Positions 13,470-26,828 of a DNA stretch of 64,000 nt are shown here, piece after piece. Under the pieces are notes generated by a model. It ran no database searches. It was not told where the DNA came from and worked only from the letters and a program-made list of their open reading frames with translations. Both the position numbers and the translations under genes were made by a program. This DNA is from Lineus longissimus. Taxonomy: Eukaryota; Nemertea; Pilidiophora; Heteronemertea; Lineidae. The DNA lies in assembly GCF_910592395.1 (NCBI RefSeq), contig NC_088323.1, positions 1,426,001-1,490,000 on the forward strand, in the 5' to 3' direction. Position 1 is the first letter of the stretch, and every line of letters begins with the position of its first letter.

Positions 13470-13744
13470 GTCGTAGCTGTTGTGAGTTCAACAAGGCTTG
13501 CTCCTGGTTAGACTATCGAGAAAGTGACGAGATCTCATTCATGCTGATCGATATGTTCAACGCTGTGTATGTGTGGTGCGGTAGGGAGGCGGGAAGTGAC
13601 ATCGACGATCTTTCTAATGGCGAAATGACCATGGCCGTGCTTTTAACAGTTTTCCAAAAAGTATTTAGATCGACCTATTCACGGAGGCTTTTTATGATGG
13701 CATGCAGTTGTTATGGTAATGTTGAAAATTTATCGATACTATAA
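13470..13744 (+). pseudogene. Gelsolin-repeat-like segment (fragment)
   Basis: A frame is open from about 13470 through the ATG at 13541 to the stop at 13742-13744. It contains ISFMLIDMFNAVYVWCGREA. Gelsolin/villin repeats end with a strand of the type MLLDxWxxVFVWxGKxA, where the aliphatic-aspartate and aromatic-x-W-x-G positions are conserved; those positions match here. The sequence after the GREA motif does not look like the next gelsolin helix, and no good donor follows. It could be one exon of an undetected gene, a decayed fragment, or chance. Only this one motif supports the call. Confidence 0.25.
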
Positions 13745-13749
13745 TTTTA

Positions 13750-16700
13750 TTAGTTGTAAACAACGACTGACAATTATTTTCAAGTGACACAATCAAAAGG
13801 AAGGTTTTTATCTACTATTGTCATATTATGGGACACTGGTAACGAAAATAAATCGGTAGTTGACTGAACACCAGACGGTAAATCGTCATAATGGTAGTTC
13901 TCTCAATCCATGGGTCAATAACAATAATGCCAGCAATAAACAGCTGCGTTTGGGACTGCTTTATTTATATACTGCCTTAAGATGGAAGACAGATCTCCAT
14001 CCATGAAGTATTGTTTCGACCAGTCACCTTCGCAAAGTATCTTCCGGATTTTCGCCTACTCCAGCCTTCAGTAGATTCCATCATCGACGCATAAGTATAT
14101 CTCTTTCACAAATGAAGACCATGAACCTTTCAGTCGAAGTAATTCTCAAGCAACAGATAGCAACATGACGTGCACTTCATATTTTCTTTTACGAATGTCA
14201 GATACCACCCGTCAAGGTGTTTAAAATATTGACAGGTAGATACTAAGTATTCTGACAGCACTTTGAAATGTAGTATCAGGCCTCGTTCATCGGAAATAAA
14301 CTAGCTCAATCTACTGGCAGGTATCCTATCCTCATAAGGCTGGAGCAAGAGTGTCTTCTTCTTAATCTGCGTTTGGAATTTTTGAGATGCGGTGGCCACC
14401 ACAGGCAATGGCCATGACTTAAGTAACCATAAAGGACCCAGAATGTCAATGTTTTCACCTGAAAGGCAATCCAAACATGACATTTACCCTCTCCTCATTG
14501 TATTGTCAGACACATTGATATTCATGGATGGGAAGCCGCCCTTTATTTTTCGTATTTATTTGCCAAACTGTGCATATTGGATAAAACCTAGTACAAAACA
14601 TGGTAACAAACATTGCTGAACTTTTCGCATCCCACCACCTCATCACCGTTTCCAATCTAAATACCCCGGTAATATCAGTACGAAATATGATCTGCCCCGT
14701 AACTTTGATATTATTACAAAAAGCCCATATCGGTATCACCTATTGTTTGGTTACCTTTTGACATTAGGAGACAGGAACTGTAACAACGCATAACACTAAT
14801 GGATAATGTACATTATTGCCAGATGTATATCATCGCTTCCTTGCCATAGACACAAAGTGATTGCCATGTAATTACCATTATGTAGACCATCATAACAACA
14901 ATTGCACGGAGTGTGATCTATGTACCAATGACGAAAGAAGAGGGGAAGTTGACGTGGGTTTTTTTTACAATGTACATATCCTCAGTTGATCATAGCTGCA
15001 GAATGTAAACACAATGTCCCCTGCTTGAAGACTGATTTGGAACTTGACACCATGTAACCTTTAAACACCTCGATGAGACTATACAGATAAAGAAGCCTTC
15101 ACAAAGTAATCAGTAACCAAGGCCGTGGTATTCTGTGTCTTGGCTTTCTCGAATACCGATAATACGAAAGAATGAAGTTTTTTTGTATAAGTTACCTTCT
15201 TCTGAGCCTTCGCATTGGACAGAGCGAGGACTGCTACTGATCAACATGTTGACTACCACATATAACTAGACTGTTTACTAGATAAATATCAGCCGCTTCC
15301 ACACCAGAAAGCGGACTTATCAGCACTGAGTACTCTCCCGTATACATGTAGCGATCGTAAAATGGTTACAGTAAAAATGTTCGCTGTGATAACCAGTCTA
15401 GCATTGCCTGTACACACTCCCCGCCATGTACTGGTATCCATACTAACATCAGTAAGCGATATTTCCCCCTTGAGTTTTTTCTTTAGCTTTTATCGGGCAT
15501 CTAGTTGACAGTGTTATTAGAACGAATTTTTGTCCCCTTCAGACAGAAGCTGAGATGATTGTACGCACATGCGTGTATGATAGGTTATATGCAAGGGTTA
15601 TATGCCTTGGGTTATATGGAGATTCTTGTTCCGTCAAGCATTTCTTGTTCAACTTTGTAAGATTCGATATTTCGTACTTTTTTTGCTGTAAAGTGGAGCA
15701 CTATCACATTCTCGAAGACGATCCGTTATATCATGAAAACGATGTCTAATTGCAGATGACATTCCCATTCTAAAACGTTAAACGAATATTGCCATTGCTT
15801 AAATAATAGATATGCCAGTATGGTCGAAGGGTTTACGTTGGCGCCGATGCAAAGTAAATTGCTTTTGTAAGTATTTTACCAAGGAATTTATTGGCGCAAT
15901 AAATTCATATAACATGTGTATTGTACGTCCGGAGAAGAAACCACTACGATGTCCGTAAACTTTACCTGTTGCTTATAGAAGGTGGTATTCGAAGGGACTC
16001 GCTCGCCCATGCATCTCATGACGATCATCGTGTCATTGGCATGTCACGCTATACATGTAGTTCGATCATGGAAGGTTGATGGAAAACTTCTGCCCCAACA
16101 GGTCGTTGGACTTCTGCCCGTAATGGCGTAGCTAGTTCTCTCATGAGAGCTCACGATGATAGAAACCAATGACAAAGCATTTTTATGAGGTTTTGGAAGC
16201 ATTGTTTATTTTAGATGTAACGACTGACAATGAGGAGCACCATGCTACTTGGCAACGAAAGGAACTGTAAACACATCTGATTTGTAAACAGCTTCGCTGT
16301 AAACATTTGGGAACTGACCTGAATCGATATCATATTTACACGATTTGATGCATGATATCATCTATTAGATCCAAACAACCAGGAGTGTGATCAGAGATAG
16401 GCCACCCATGGCCCAATCAACAAGTTTCGTTGATGAAAAATCGAGTACTTGTAGTTTGAGATACCGGCAACGTGTTTCCCCAGTCGTTTGATTCCGCATC
16501 GATATGTTTGAAGCCAGAACGTTATTTTACCAGATCTAATTTGAAAGAGCTTCTTGTAGAATCAGGACCAGTTGTTCTGCGTTTGGGAAGTTTTTCTTCT
16601 TACACATGCACACACGTCGTTGCGTAGTCATGTGGCATTTCTGGAGTGAACGACGGAGAAAAAGCAACTAACACCAAAGTGGACAATGTCTTTCAACTGA

Positions 16701-19700
16701 TATCATGCCATAAGAATGTGGTTGAAATCCATAGCGAAGGATCACAAACGCGTTATGCAGCTGGCATGAGCCAATTTCCTCTTGTTGGAACTGCTGCCTG
16801 TTCCCGGGAAACCTGTTAACAGTGTCAACACATCAGATGATGATATATTTACGATGATGTATTTGCTTAATGAGTCTTGCGTTTGTTAAAATGGTTTAGG
16901 CAGTAAAGTGTATTTTTGCCAAAATACCTGCGAACCCGCTGTTACCAAAATCATGGAACCGAATACACGGACCAGACATCTGCTTCTTAGTTGTGTGTTT
17001 CATATTTGAGACACCCCATAGCGCTGTTCTGCTGTGTGGAAACAGGCGACCACATGGCGACGAATTAGGAAGGCGATGAAGAAATGAACGAAGCCCACTT
17101 CATTCGAAGTCACGAAGGTTCAATCCCTAGGCAGCTTTTTGGTAATAGTGCATGGCAACATTCTGGTCATGTCGGTGTTATCTCTGAGATAATCGACCAA
17201 TTCTACTTTCTCTCTGCAATGAGGTCGCATCAGACCCCTAATAACTAAAGCAATGCACGTCTACTACCGCGTTACATGGACAACAACAAGAACACAAACA
17301 CTTCGCACTCACAATGGCAGTGAAGATATGTTCAACAGAACGTCTGACTGGTCAAGAAGCAGGTTTTTTGCACGTTACACACTGTCGTACCGCTTCATCA
17401 TTTGACGACGATGCCACACTGTCTGTCTCCTCTTCGCATCATTTTCTCATTAGAGTTTCCCTTACATCTATCTAGCTATCTATCTATCATGTTTAGCAAA
17501 GGTTTCGGAGACTCAGACTCATACAGTCAGTATGTTCTTGGATGTCTTTGCTTAGGGAGAATTTCAATCTAAGATAAAAACAAATTTCCAGGCTTTGAAC
17601 TTCGTGATTGCTTTGCCTAGATGATCAATTGTGGACTGTGGTCAATGTTATCGCAATGATGAAAGTACCGAGGGAAGCTTTATTGTGTGAGATTAGCTGA
17701 TTGTTTTTCTCATAAGCTGTTCAAGATTGAGACGAAATGATTGTCCCAACTTTGGGTTTGCTTGGTCGTCTAAGCTAAGGCCGCCTCTCGATGATGAAGT
17801 AAAGGGGGAAATGCAATAAGCACTTACAGCGGGCCCTAGCCTCTATCTTTGTCTTCTACAGAAACACTCTGGGGAAAAGAACGCACTATGACTATAACGC
17901 ACTATGACTTCACCAGTGTGTTTAACATTTTATCCAAGAACTGCATTTCCGACGTCTGCATGGGATAGGTGGTTGCCATTGATGATCTTCTGGCCTCATG
18001 TCGTCACTTAAATTCAAATCCACTTCCCGAGAGTTTAGTCCGCTAAGTACTGTCCTTATCGGGTAAATACACCCGAGCAAGGAGGAATCAATCAGCCCTG
18101 GCCCGATAAGCCAACGCATATTCAGGCCATTATTCTGTTTACTCCCCTCTTCCTGAATCTCAGCACTGGCCATGGGATCCCATTATACATGATAACGAAT
18201 CTTAATGAACCAAGAAATTATTGAAACGTAACAAAATTCATGAATTAACAATTACTTGTTGATGTATGTACCATTTTCCTGCCAGGCAATGGTTTTCTCC
18301 CTCATTTATTCAATTGACCTCAAAGCGTTAGAGTACAGTTGGCCATTTTGAAAATGGGGACAGGACGGAAAATGGCATGATCGAGTGCTGCTTACAGATA
18401 TATGGATTGATAGGTACTTTGTCTCCATGGCATTCAAAGAGTACATTGCGTTAGAAATGGTAGCTTGAGATTCGATGCCTCTGGACAAAACAGTGATTTC
18501 ATTCTGACATCACTTTTTGCAAATTCCTGTTGAAGCATCTATAGTTCGACTCATCCATGGCATTTTCCAATCAGACTGAACACTTCATCGAGACACTATC
18601 TTGCGATCAATGGCACACTCGTTTCCCACTCAGTCTTTCACTTCTGCTATTGCTGCCACAATTAATTGGCCATCGCATAGTTTAAGACTCCTGGAATGAT
18701 ACAGATGCCATTCCTAATGACTTCTAGACATTTATCATCCGATTTGTCAGAAGCTTAAGGAAAAATGATTATAAAGTCAGCGAACATCCCATGCTAGAAG
18801 TCATTGAGAAGGATTACCATTCCTCAGAAGGAGGGTGTGAGGTTTTTTTATCGGCTATTCCCATATTGTGGAGCTTACGCGTCTCATGTGGCATAACCGT
18901 TGAACAACACGGTATGAAATTTAGGTAGTCACTTTGAAAAATAGATTTGTTAGACTTTGCAGAATAGTCACAACATGATCAAAACATGATTGAAGAATGA
19001 ATAGACTGCGTGACATCTTATAAAGTAGTCAAACCAACAACCTTAACAGGCTCAACTTGGCGCGAAGTTTGATTTTTTTTAAACTACCTGCGAAGAACCA
19101 CAACCGACAACGATGTTTAGCTGTCTCATTGGATAAGTTCTGCCTCGATGACCGTACACAGGAACCCAAACAGTCTAGGACTACAGATGGCCGTGACATA
19201 GCCGCTTGGTGAATGGGTTTCAAAGTAATGCGGCAGCGTTAACTAAGTACATGTAATGCTGCATCTGAAATACTATTATTAGCAGTCTGCATTCACATGT
19301 TACCATAAGATGTGACAGTATGCTGTTATTCTTTGAACACGTTTTTAAAACATCACACAAAGAGATGACATTTTGGTATTTACTTGAAGAAAGAAAAATG
19401 TCAAAATGACTATTTGTACAACAAAGCAATCATCATAATGTACTACAAAGACGATTTTATAATGAATAGATCGCTTTGTTGGCAATGTGGGGTTGCTTCG
19501 ATATCAATCCTTTCATAAATCCTTTCACAAATAAGGCTGCTGTTGCATGCGTTGGATAATGTGATGAAATCAGTCATAAGCCTGTAGTCTTTCAGCGAAA
19601 TCATTGCTATTCTGAGACACACTGTACAAGACTATGAACAAGCTGCTATAAAACAACATCGCCCGGTTTAGAAATTAACGGACTGTTGAGGCCAAATCAA

Positions 19701-21282
19701 CCGCGAAAATCTGAAATGTATAACGCTATTAAGAGATATGCACCGTAAGAGTACATGAGAATGGCGTGTCGAGACAATTTATGATATGAAATAGAATATG
19801 CTTTCGCTCGCTTTTAATCGAATTCGATTCTCTTCACAGTCCATGTCCAAGTTTGATTTAGGTATAAACGATAAATGATTCTGATAGAATTTAAAACTCA
19901 GAATCAATATTTCAGGATCGCAAAGCTCTCAACTTGATAACAGAATGTGATTTCTAAATAGATATGATCTCAATTATAGATGATACGTTTGATGAGCACT
20001 TTAAACAAGACGAATCAGTTGTTTCATCCGCTTGCATTTGCCTTTTTAGAGATAAGTAGCTTTTCCTACGAATCTGACTTAAGCAAAGTTTATAGACTAC
20101 TAGTGATACAATCGTCAATTTCGGTTTGAATTATATATAATGTGCATCGACTGTGGTGTGATATAACGGTTCAACATGTCCGATAGGCTCTGTATCCGAC
20201 ACTGACGAACCAATCAAAGATACGGCTGGGAGACTTCAGATGCCAATAACGATACCGACATTTACTGATCCAATTTCGATATGACTTTTTCCTAGATTAA
20301 TGGTCATTGGGGCCTGACAATCATGAACTCCCATATCTTCACTCCCTTACCGTGGTATCACATTACGAAATTCAGCTCACAATTGCAATCAATAAAATCT
20401 GTCAATATATCCAGTCGAGGTAGATATAACTAAAATTTCATTTCATCTCGGTCGTTGGTCGATTTACTGACTAATGCTGGGGGCTGTAAATAGTGCCACC
20501 CAGGACTGATTCAATTACAGCGAGAAACCGCCACGGTCAACCGTTACGGCTAATTCCAAATGCAAAAATAGCAATCTCAGGCGGCAAATCGCCTAGATTT
20601 TTAGCTTAACTGCTCTAGTAAAATCAACCATTTGATAAAAATCAATCTTATCTCAAATTCACCAGAGGTTGCTCAGGAATCTCTGAGATCACGAGATCTC
20701 CAAAACAGGATGCGTAAAGTATACCCTAAAACATACATCGCACGTGGTCACATTACTAACAGCATCATTGCCGCTATTTTCATGTAAAAAGTATTGTTGT
20801 GGCTATATTTATACAGAAAAAAATATATTACTAACAAAAAGAGTCAGCCAAGTGAATAAGCCGGCTGATATATAATCAATCTGAAAGAAGAGATCACCTC
20901 GCAATCTTTTGATTGGCAACACGGATGTCCGCAAGACGTCCGAGATAGGTTGCCAGCTCTAGAGTCTGTTCGGAAAGTGTACCTCGTCAAGAATTGAATT
21001 CATCGACGATATCGACTTTCATGACTTTTCAAGGTTCCACATATCTCATTGTTCTTCTATCAACACCAAAGTAACTAGGTGTTAAGTCTAATAGACTTTA
21101 CGGAAGCATATTACCCCAAGTTAAGTTAACACCAAAACTTGCCTTGAACAACCAGGCCCAACGATGCTTTTGGAAACCCCACTGCCAAAATATCAGCTCC
21201 AGTAGAGCTGATCTAACTCGCCTAACTATCAATTCTTATATAGAAATTAATTTCGTCCTACAAAATGCTGTTGAAATTAATA
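13750..21282. other. Long intergenic stretch, no supported gene
   Basis: I see no convincing exon. A short CTAT-type microsatellite lies at about 17466-17489. TACATGTA palindromes are at 15343, 16052 and 19248. A minus-strand frame at 17922-18173 starts with a good ATG context but has no recognisable domain. Confidence 0.45.
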
Positions 21283-21300
21283 CCCCCCCCCCCCCCCCCC
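21283..21300 (+). repeat. Poly-C homopolymer (18 C)
   Basis: Eighteen consecutive C residues. Such runs are prone to length error in sequencing and assembly. Confidence 0.9.
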
Positions 21301-24300
21301 GTGGTATAGAACGTTACCCGAGGCTGATTACACCCTTCGTGGTAACTAGTATAGCGACTGACTCAAGGGGTTTTCTTCCGCTAACTGTTCAAGTTGGTGA
21401 AATTGACTGAGGCTATTACCACCCATCCAAGTATAGATACCATTAGTAGGAGGATTGACAAGTAATCGATAGAGTTATCAAGCTTTGCACAGTGGCCCAG
21501 TCGACAAGGTATGCTATGTGTAATTTGTTCATTTACTCAGAGAGCAGACAGTATTGACCGCGCACAATTGCAGAACGAAAGGACTCAGAAAAATACGTGA
21601 ATGTTAAAGGGTTGGACCATTAGAGCACACCACTATTTCTCGTTGAAATGGTAACTATATTGGCCGTTAACGCAACTTCAGAAGAACTCTCACAGTAGAT
21701 AATGGCATGTTGCTGACACATTTCTTCATTACAAATGTCGTAACTCAAGTTAGTACCCCTACTGTCTCGACATTTTAAAACCCAAACGTAAAATATTCAT
21801 TATTTTTTAAGCAGAATATCACGCCTGAGCTTTCTGCTTTGTCTTCTGCATACAACAGCTCATCAAACGGCTAATTTGAAAGTATCATGGCCGGGTGTAA
21901 TGACCGTCTTATCACTGGATTATAGCTCACTGGAGGATAACTAACTCTGATTTGTCAGACATGTTGAAGCAGTAAAAAACGTCATTGGGAATTGAGTATC
22001 ACGTCATTAATTTGTGCAGGTGATTGGACGGTGTTGCCCCTGTAATGTGTCTTATCTGCGTATTATGGTTCAGGTCAAATTGCGAAATTAGACGATGAGT
22101 ATGAAAAAGACATGGGAAAAATAGATAAAGTCAAAAATACCATTTATCATCGAGAATGTCATCAATTTGAGTATGATTTATGATTTCAAGGATACATCCG
22201 TCTTTCATGTCTTTACGTCGGCAAGCTTTCTGCCGACAAGCTTTTTTCAAGATTGTAACCGACATTTAGACTGCGGGAGAACATAAGAGGTATTTTGCCC
22301 CTCCAAAAAGCAAACTATTGGCCTAACCTGTCATGCCTGTCAACCACGATATATAGAATTCCGTGACTCAACAAGAGCTAAAATATGTTTAGTCGTAAGA
22401 GGGCAAATACCTATAAGTAGAATGAATGTTTCTGTTGAAATGAACCAATATTTACCACTTATGCAAAGAGAACCGTCCCTAATTCAAACATGCCTTTCCA
22501 TGTCAGGTTGAAAGCTGGATTTTTAGCTCACCTCTGGGGAGCTTATACGATACGGTGGCGTCCGTAACCTGGCATCACGTGACCTGACAGGATGCGGATC
22601 GATGACGACTTAACGTATAACAGTGACGTATGTGACGATTTTCATACCATTACGCCATGGAGTGCTGACCAACAGGTTGAAAAAAACCAACATAAGAATA
22701 GTTTATTAGGTCGATTGAGACCGGTAATGAAAGTTTGTTTTCCTTTTCAAAAGGTCTATTATCGTGCCTCATCAGGCCTTTAAGACTTTGTAATTGGTTT
22801 CAGTAAGATTTTGTGAGAACGCTATTTTAATGGCTTAAAGTGTTTGTTTGACGAAATCTAGTGGAAGGTTTGAAGAAAAGAAAAGTATGCAAAATCAACC
22901 AAAGAAATGCCAACCCAAAAAATACCCAAGAAATTAAGAACAATCTAACTCTGGAGAAATCCACCCAGTAGTTTTTGTACAGCGGCCAAGAAAGGCTGTG
23001 ACATTAAGCTATGAAGCCGACTATAGAGATAGTCAACAGTACGTGTGTACTTCAAAACGCCAAATATCACGACACATTAAAGGCGTGATTTTAAAATTCC
23101 TCTTGAGAGAGAACATAGAGGATGTAGATGCCGTTAGGGCTGGCAAATATCTATGGTAACGTCGGTTAAATATCTCATACAAAGGTTATGGTGACCTTCT
23201 CCAGTTCTGTCGATGCTATCAAATTCTACGCTTTTATTGGCATATAGCTTCCCAACTAGCAGTGTTGGTGAGACTTGGCTGTTGAATGTGTTGGAGCAGG
23301 CTACCACTAATGTTCTAACCGTGACCTTAGGAAGCGACATTCAAAGAAGAATATGAAGGCGCCCGAGCTACTGACACTTGATAGATTTGAAAAGATTTAG
23401 AAGACAATGTTTGACTGAAAAGATGTCTAAACTCTGACAGGGCAAAATATCGAAATTGTCGAAAATATCGAAATTGGGCTCGTAAGGCTAATGCTTGAGA
23501 TTTCCGATGTCTTCAAAGGTGCCTAACAGACTTATGTTAAAATGTTAAAACAAATTAAAATGCGGACCTACCACAATGATGACGGGTAACAACAGCGCTT
23601 TCAGCATCAGTTAGCAACAGATTTCAACTACTGCAAAAAATAAGTCACACCAAATATTCCAAGAGAAAGGTTAGAAACCCTAGGGCTGGTATCAGATATT
23701 CCTCCATGTAAGTCCTCACTTTCTGAAATGAGCGCCGAGTTAATGTTTTAAATATTTATAACGAATCCTGCTCGGTGATGTAAGAAAGCGCCTGTTGAAA
23801 CCTTCGTTTACCTTTTCCGGGGAGCTTTTACCATGTGTCTCAAGTCAACGTGAGCTTAAAATCAGTACGTATCGTAGTACATGAGTGTACACTTGATGCT
23901 GACCAAGCAGATTTGAAATGTTTTCACATGCTCCAACCTTAGAAGGTCGACAACCACGTACTTAGTATGCATATAGAACGAACAAACACTGGTCAGTCTA
24001 GCAAGAAAAAGTGTTTCGGATTCTGATATCATTCCAACTTGAAGGCGACAGAAAAGCAGGCCATGTACACGATATACTACATTCTAGTTTCTGCTTATGA
24101 TGGAACAACGAATTGTTGTGTACCATCTTTACTGGACAAAGTAACTGTAGAAGTCATGTTGAAAATGCATTACTTTTCCTCGTCTACTTGAAAATAGTTT
24201 TCCCATTTTCATTTACCTAATGTTCGCAAGCCCCTGTACAAATATATCAACACGTAACAGTTCGACTTGCGTTTACTCGTTAGAGTTTCGTGTTAGCATT

Positions 24301-25708
24301 TACTTAAAACCGAATCGTGTGTGTTTAGTTAACTTAGCGCACACTACCAAGCACAACATTTCATGAATACATCGTAGCATTATACCAAAGGGCAGCCCCG
24401 TTCTTAAACATAGCATGGTGGTGACAAGAGCTGATTTCAGTGGGAAACCCACCATTGAGGGCAAACCCTTCGCCTACAGTTCCTGATTGGCCATGAGTGT
24501 TTCAAATAAACTTTCAACAGTTTGATGATAAATAAGTATCGAAAACAATGTTGTTTAACTCAACTTCTGATTGGGATATTATAGGTGTTGGACGCAAACG
24601 ACTTTTACCCCACTCTGTGTCTTGCCCTGGACAACGCCTGCGCTAGGTGCAACAGTCAAAAGAACTAATGAATTTGTAACGAAAAAAAAACAGCTTTAAT
24701 GCGTCAGCGCTCACACCTGTGCGACAGTATACACAAATTTCTCTTTTCTCACGTCGTCAAAAAGACATAAAAATCTCATCAAACTACTGAAGAGATAATC
24801 ACATATTGAATTCTATTTGCTTATTTCGGAACAATCCATTATCGTTAAGTCATCGCTGGGGTGAGCTTTTACCTTCTGATCTCTTACCGTAGAATCTAGG
24901 AAAACGATTCGCATATCGCTGACTTGTATAAGACGATCGAGCGACGTCGTCAAAATAGTTTCAACCGTTTTATATTTTTCATGATATACCTTTTTAGATA
25001 TTCGCTGAGTTCAGTGAAAAATATGAAATTGATAATTGATAATTACTGTATTTCAATTCATTTTGTTTTTCTGAAGGGTTATTTTTAACTAAAAAAGTCG
25101 CAAAATATTTCAAAATCGACCATTCCATTGATTTTCTACGCCAATTGGAATATCCGGATTTCCGTCATGTCTGTGGTCAAAGTATAATGGACCATAACTC
25201 TACTTAATAGATATATTGCTTCTGCCGCTAGGACATCCTATTCATAGGAATAACACTTCCTTCACACCGGCTGGCCAAAACTTTGGGCAAATATCAAAAT
25301 CATCAATAGGGTTAGCCAGGCAGAACTTGTCCTGTACTGATTTATGAGACTTCGTCTAAATTGGGTCATCCTTCTGATCGCGTTGTCATGACACAAAGAA
25401 ATGTCGCCATGTGTGCCTTGAATCGGCACGAACAAGTTCGCTCGTGAAGATATCGGCATTGAGATTAGCTTTTATTATCTATGATATTCTATGTGATAGA
25501 GCCGAAGGGTGTGTTAATGCACGAGAGGATCCATATACATACATGTTCGCGTGTCTAACAGTGAGGCCTTTATCATATCGAGAGTCTTGTTCAGAGTAGT
25601 GGCTCATTTCACGTGTATCAGACACATCGTCAAGTGATTTCGACTTCGGACACATTAAAACGGATATTTTCATGTGATTTCATCTTTTGGAAGTATAACC
25701 TTTTCAAG
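21301..25708. other. Intergenic, no supported gene
   Basis: AT-rich with only short conflicting frames. A 7-bp hairpin followed by T residues lies at 22217-22247. A possible dispersed-repeat relic at 22520-22575 is listed separately. Confidence 0.45.
22520..22575 (+). mobile_element. Possible relic of an AGCTCACC-type dispersed repeat
   Basis: The sequence TTTTTAGCTCACCT, then GAGCTTATACGATAC and GGTGGCGTCCGT, resembles the conserved part of a dispersed repeat that I remember as common in marine invertebrate genomes. There, TTTTAGCTCACCT, GAGCTTATGCCAT and GGCGTCCGTC occur in this order. Only one short diverged copy is seen, so the call rests on memory and needs a repeat-library search. Confidence 0.3.
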
Positions 25709-25870
25709 ATGACTTTGCTTTACTGGGAGAATATCATGGAGTTGAGCGTGGCGAACATCATAGCTGGGACTATAATGGCGACGAGTATTGTTTTGTCTCT
25801 GGTTGGGGTAGTTCTTGAAGACAGAGCTCGGCGAAAGGCAGAGGCCAGTGAACAGAATGACAAGAGGTAG
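25709..25870 (+). CDS. Small single-pass membrane protein, paralog 1 (53 aa)
   Basis: This is a single-exon 53-residue protein. LYWEN is at residues 4-8 and VAN at 14-16. A hydrophobic helix spans about 12-36 and contains G20, IVLSL (27-31) and G33. A charged tail follows: ED at 37-38, RARRK at 39-43. The charge distribution predicts the basic C-terminus on the cytosolic side. The ATG has A at -3. The frame extends upstream without a good ATG, and the start is fixed by alignment with the paralog at 26601. In my ungapped hand alignment 21 of 44 positions (residues 3-46) are identical and most others are conservative. Two copies under such constraint argue for a real gene. I do not recognise the family and assign no function. 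Confidence 0.65.
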   Translation: MTLLYWENIMELSVANIIAGTIMATSIVLSLVGVVLEDRARRKAEASEQNDKR

Positions 25871-26600
25871 AACAGCGGCATCGAGATGGCACAATTTTCA
25901 CCGGGGACTGCGACATGGGCTTATTGTGTTTTGTAGTTCGCAGCGGGAGAGCGATATGGTGCCATAACTAAAGAACTAAAGGTTTTCTCGTGTTGCTTAA
26001 AGTATTTATTTCACTCTTTTTTATCAGAAAGGGCGTTTTCTAGTGAAAAACCTTTGGGTTTGACCCGAGATATAACCCAACCCATCTGTTCTAAACACCG
26101 ACGACTTTGACTCAAATATGGGGACCAACGACAGATGTAACAAGGGACGTATCTCGCACCCAAAACGAGAGTCATGCCCGGGCGATCGCGAACTGCACGC
26201 TGTGCATTCCGCAGGGGTGTGGACAAAAGGAACAATACCTCATTTAACGCAGGGATCAGACATTACAAACAACATAATCAGACCCCGCAAAATAAGCCGA
26301 CCTTTACGTAAGGTGGACGGACAGGATTAGCATACATAGCGTAAGTGAACCACGTCCTATATGCATGTATAAGTTAATTGGCATAACTGGTCACAATACG
26401 AAAACACAGCTAATATACCAACAGTGCTTCAACATACATGAACCTGCCTTCAAGCCCACAACGTCCAGCTGTGAACCGGTCGATTTTACTGTCAGCTCAT
26501 TTCAACTAAGCACTGGAGTGCTGCACAAGGTCTCCGGGACTTGCGTGACTTTTGCGAATTTCAAACGTGCATTTTAATCCCATTTGGACTCAAATCGAAA
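25871..26600. other. Spacer between the two small membrane-protein genes
   Basis: Open frames exist on both strands but lack domains. The sequence just upstream of each start looks weakly alike (a CATGTG or ACGTGC block, a TTTGGA block, then the ATG). This suggests the duplication unit included promoter or leader DNA. Confidence 0.4.
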
Positions 26601-26828
26601 ATGGTTCTCTACTGGGAAAACTTGACTCAAGTCACTGTTGCCAACGTAGTGGTCGGGTCCATAGGTGTGGTGGCAATAGTATTGTCCCTGATCGGAGGTG
26701 TGATTGAGGAGCTTGCAATGCGTAGGTCGGCTGCATTGGAAAACAAAACAGAACCGAAAGACACGGACCGAGTAAGGCAAAAGCGGAGGAGGGTTGGAAA
26801 GGATTCAGGTGTTGTGAAGAAGGAATAA
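26601..26828 (+). CDS. Small single-pass membrane protein, paralog 2 (75 aa)
   Basis: This is a single-exon 75-residue protein. LYWEN is at residues 3-7 and VAN at 13-15. A hydrophobic, glycine-containing helix spans about 11-35 with G19, IVLSL (26-30), G32 and G33, followed by EE at 36-37. The C-terminal tail is longer and more basic than in paralog 1, with RQKRRR at 59-64 and a KKE end. The start ATG has a strong context (A at -3, G at +4). It lies 730 bp downstream of paralog 1 on the same strand, consistent with tandem duplication. The basic tail predicts a cytosolic C-terminus. The conserved block is confined to the N-terminal segment and the helix, so that part probably carries the shared function, which is unknown. 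Confidence 0.68.
   Translation: MVLYWENLTQVTVANVVVGSIGVVAIVLSLIGGVIEELAMRRSAALENKTEPKDTDRVRQKRRRVGKDSGVVKKE

Noticed and set aside
17117-17127. GGTTCAATCCC, a perfect pol III B-box match
   Set aside because: No A box or cloverleaf can be built upstream, so it is not a tRNA and there is no clear SINE.
22217-22247. 7-bp hairpin followed by six T residues, like a bacterial terminator
   Set aside because: The window is eukaryotic nuclear DNA with no gene ending here, so the resemblance is coincidental.
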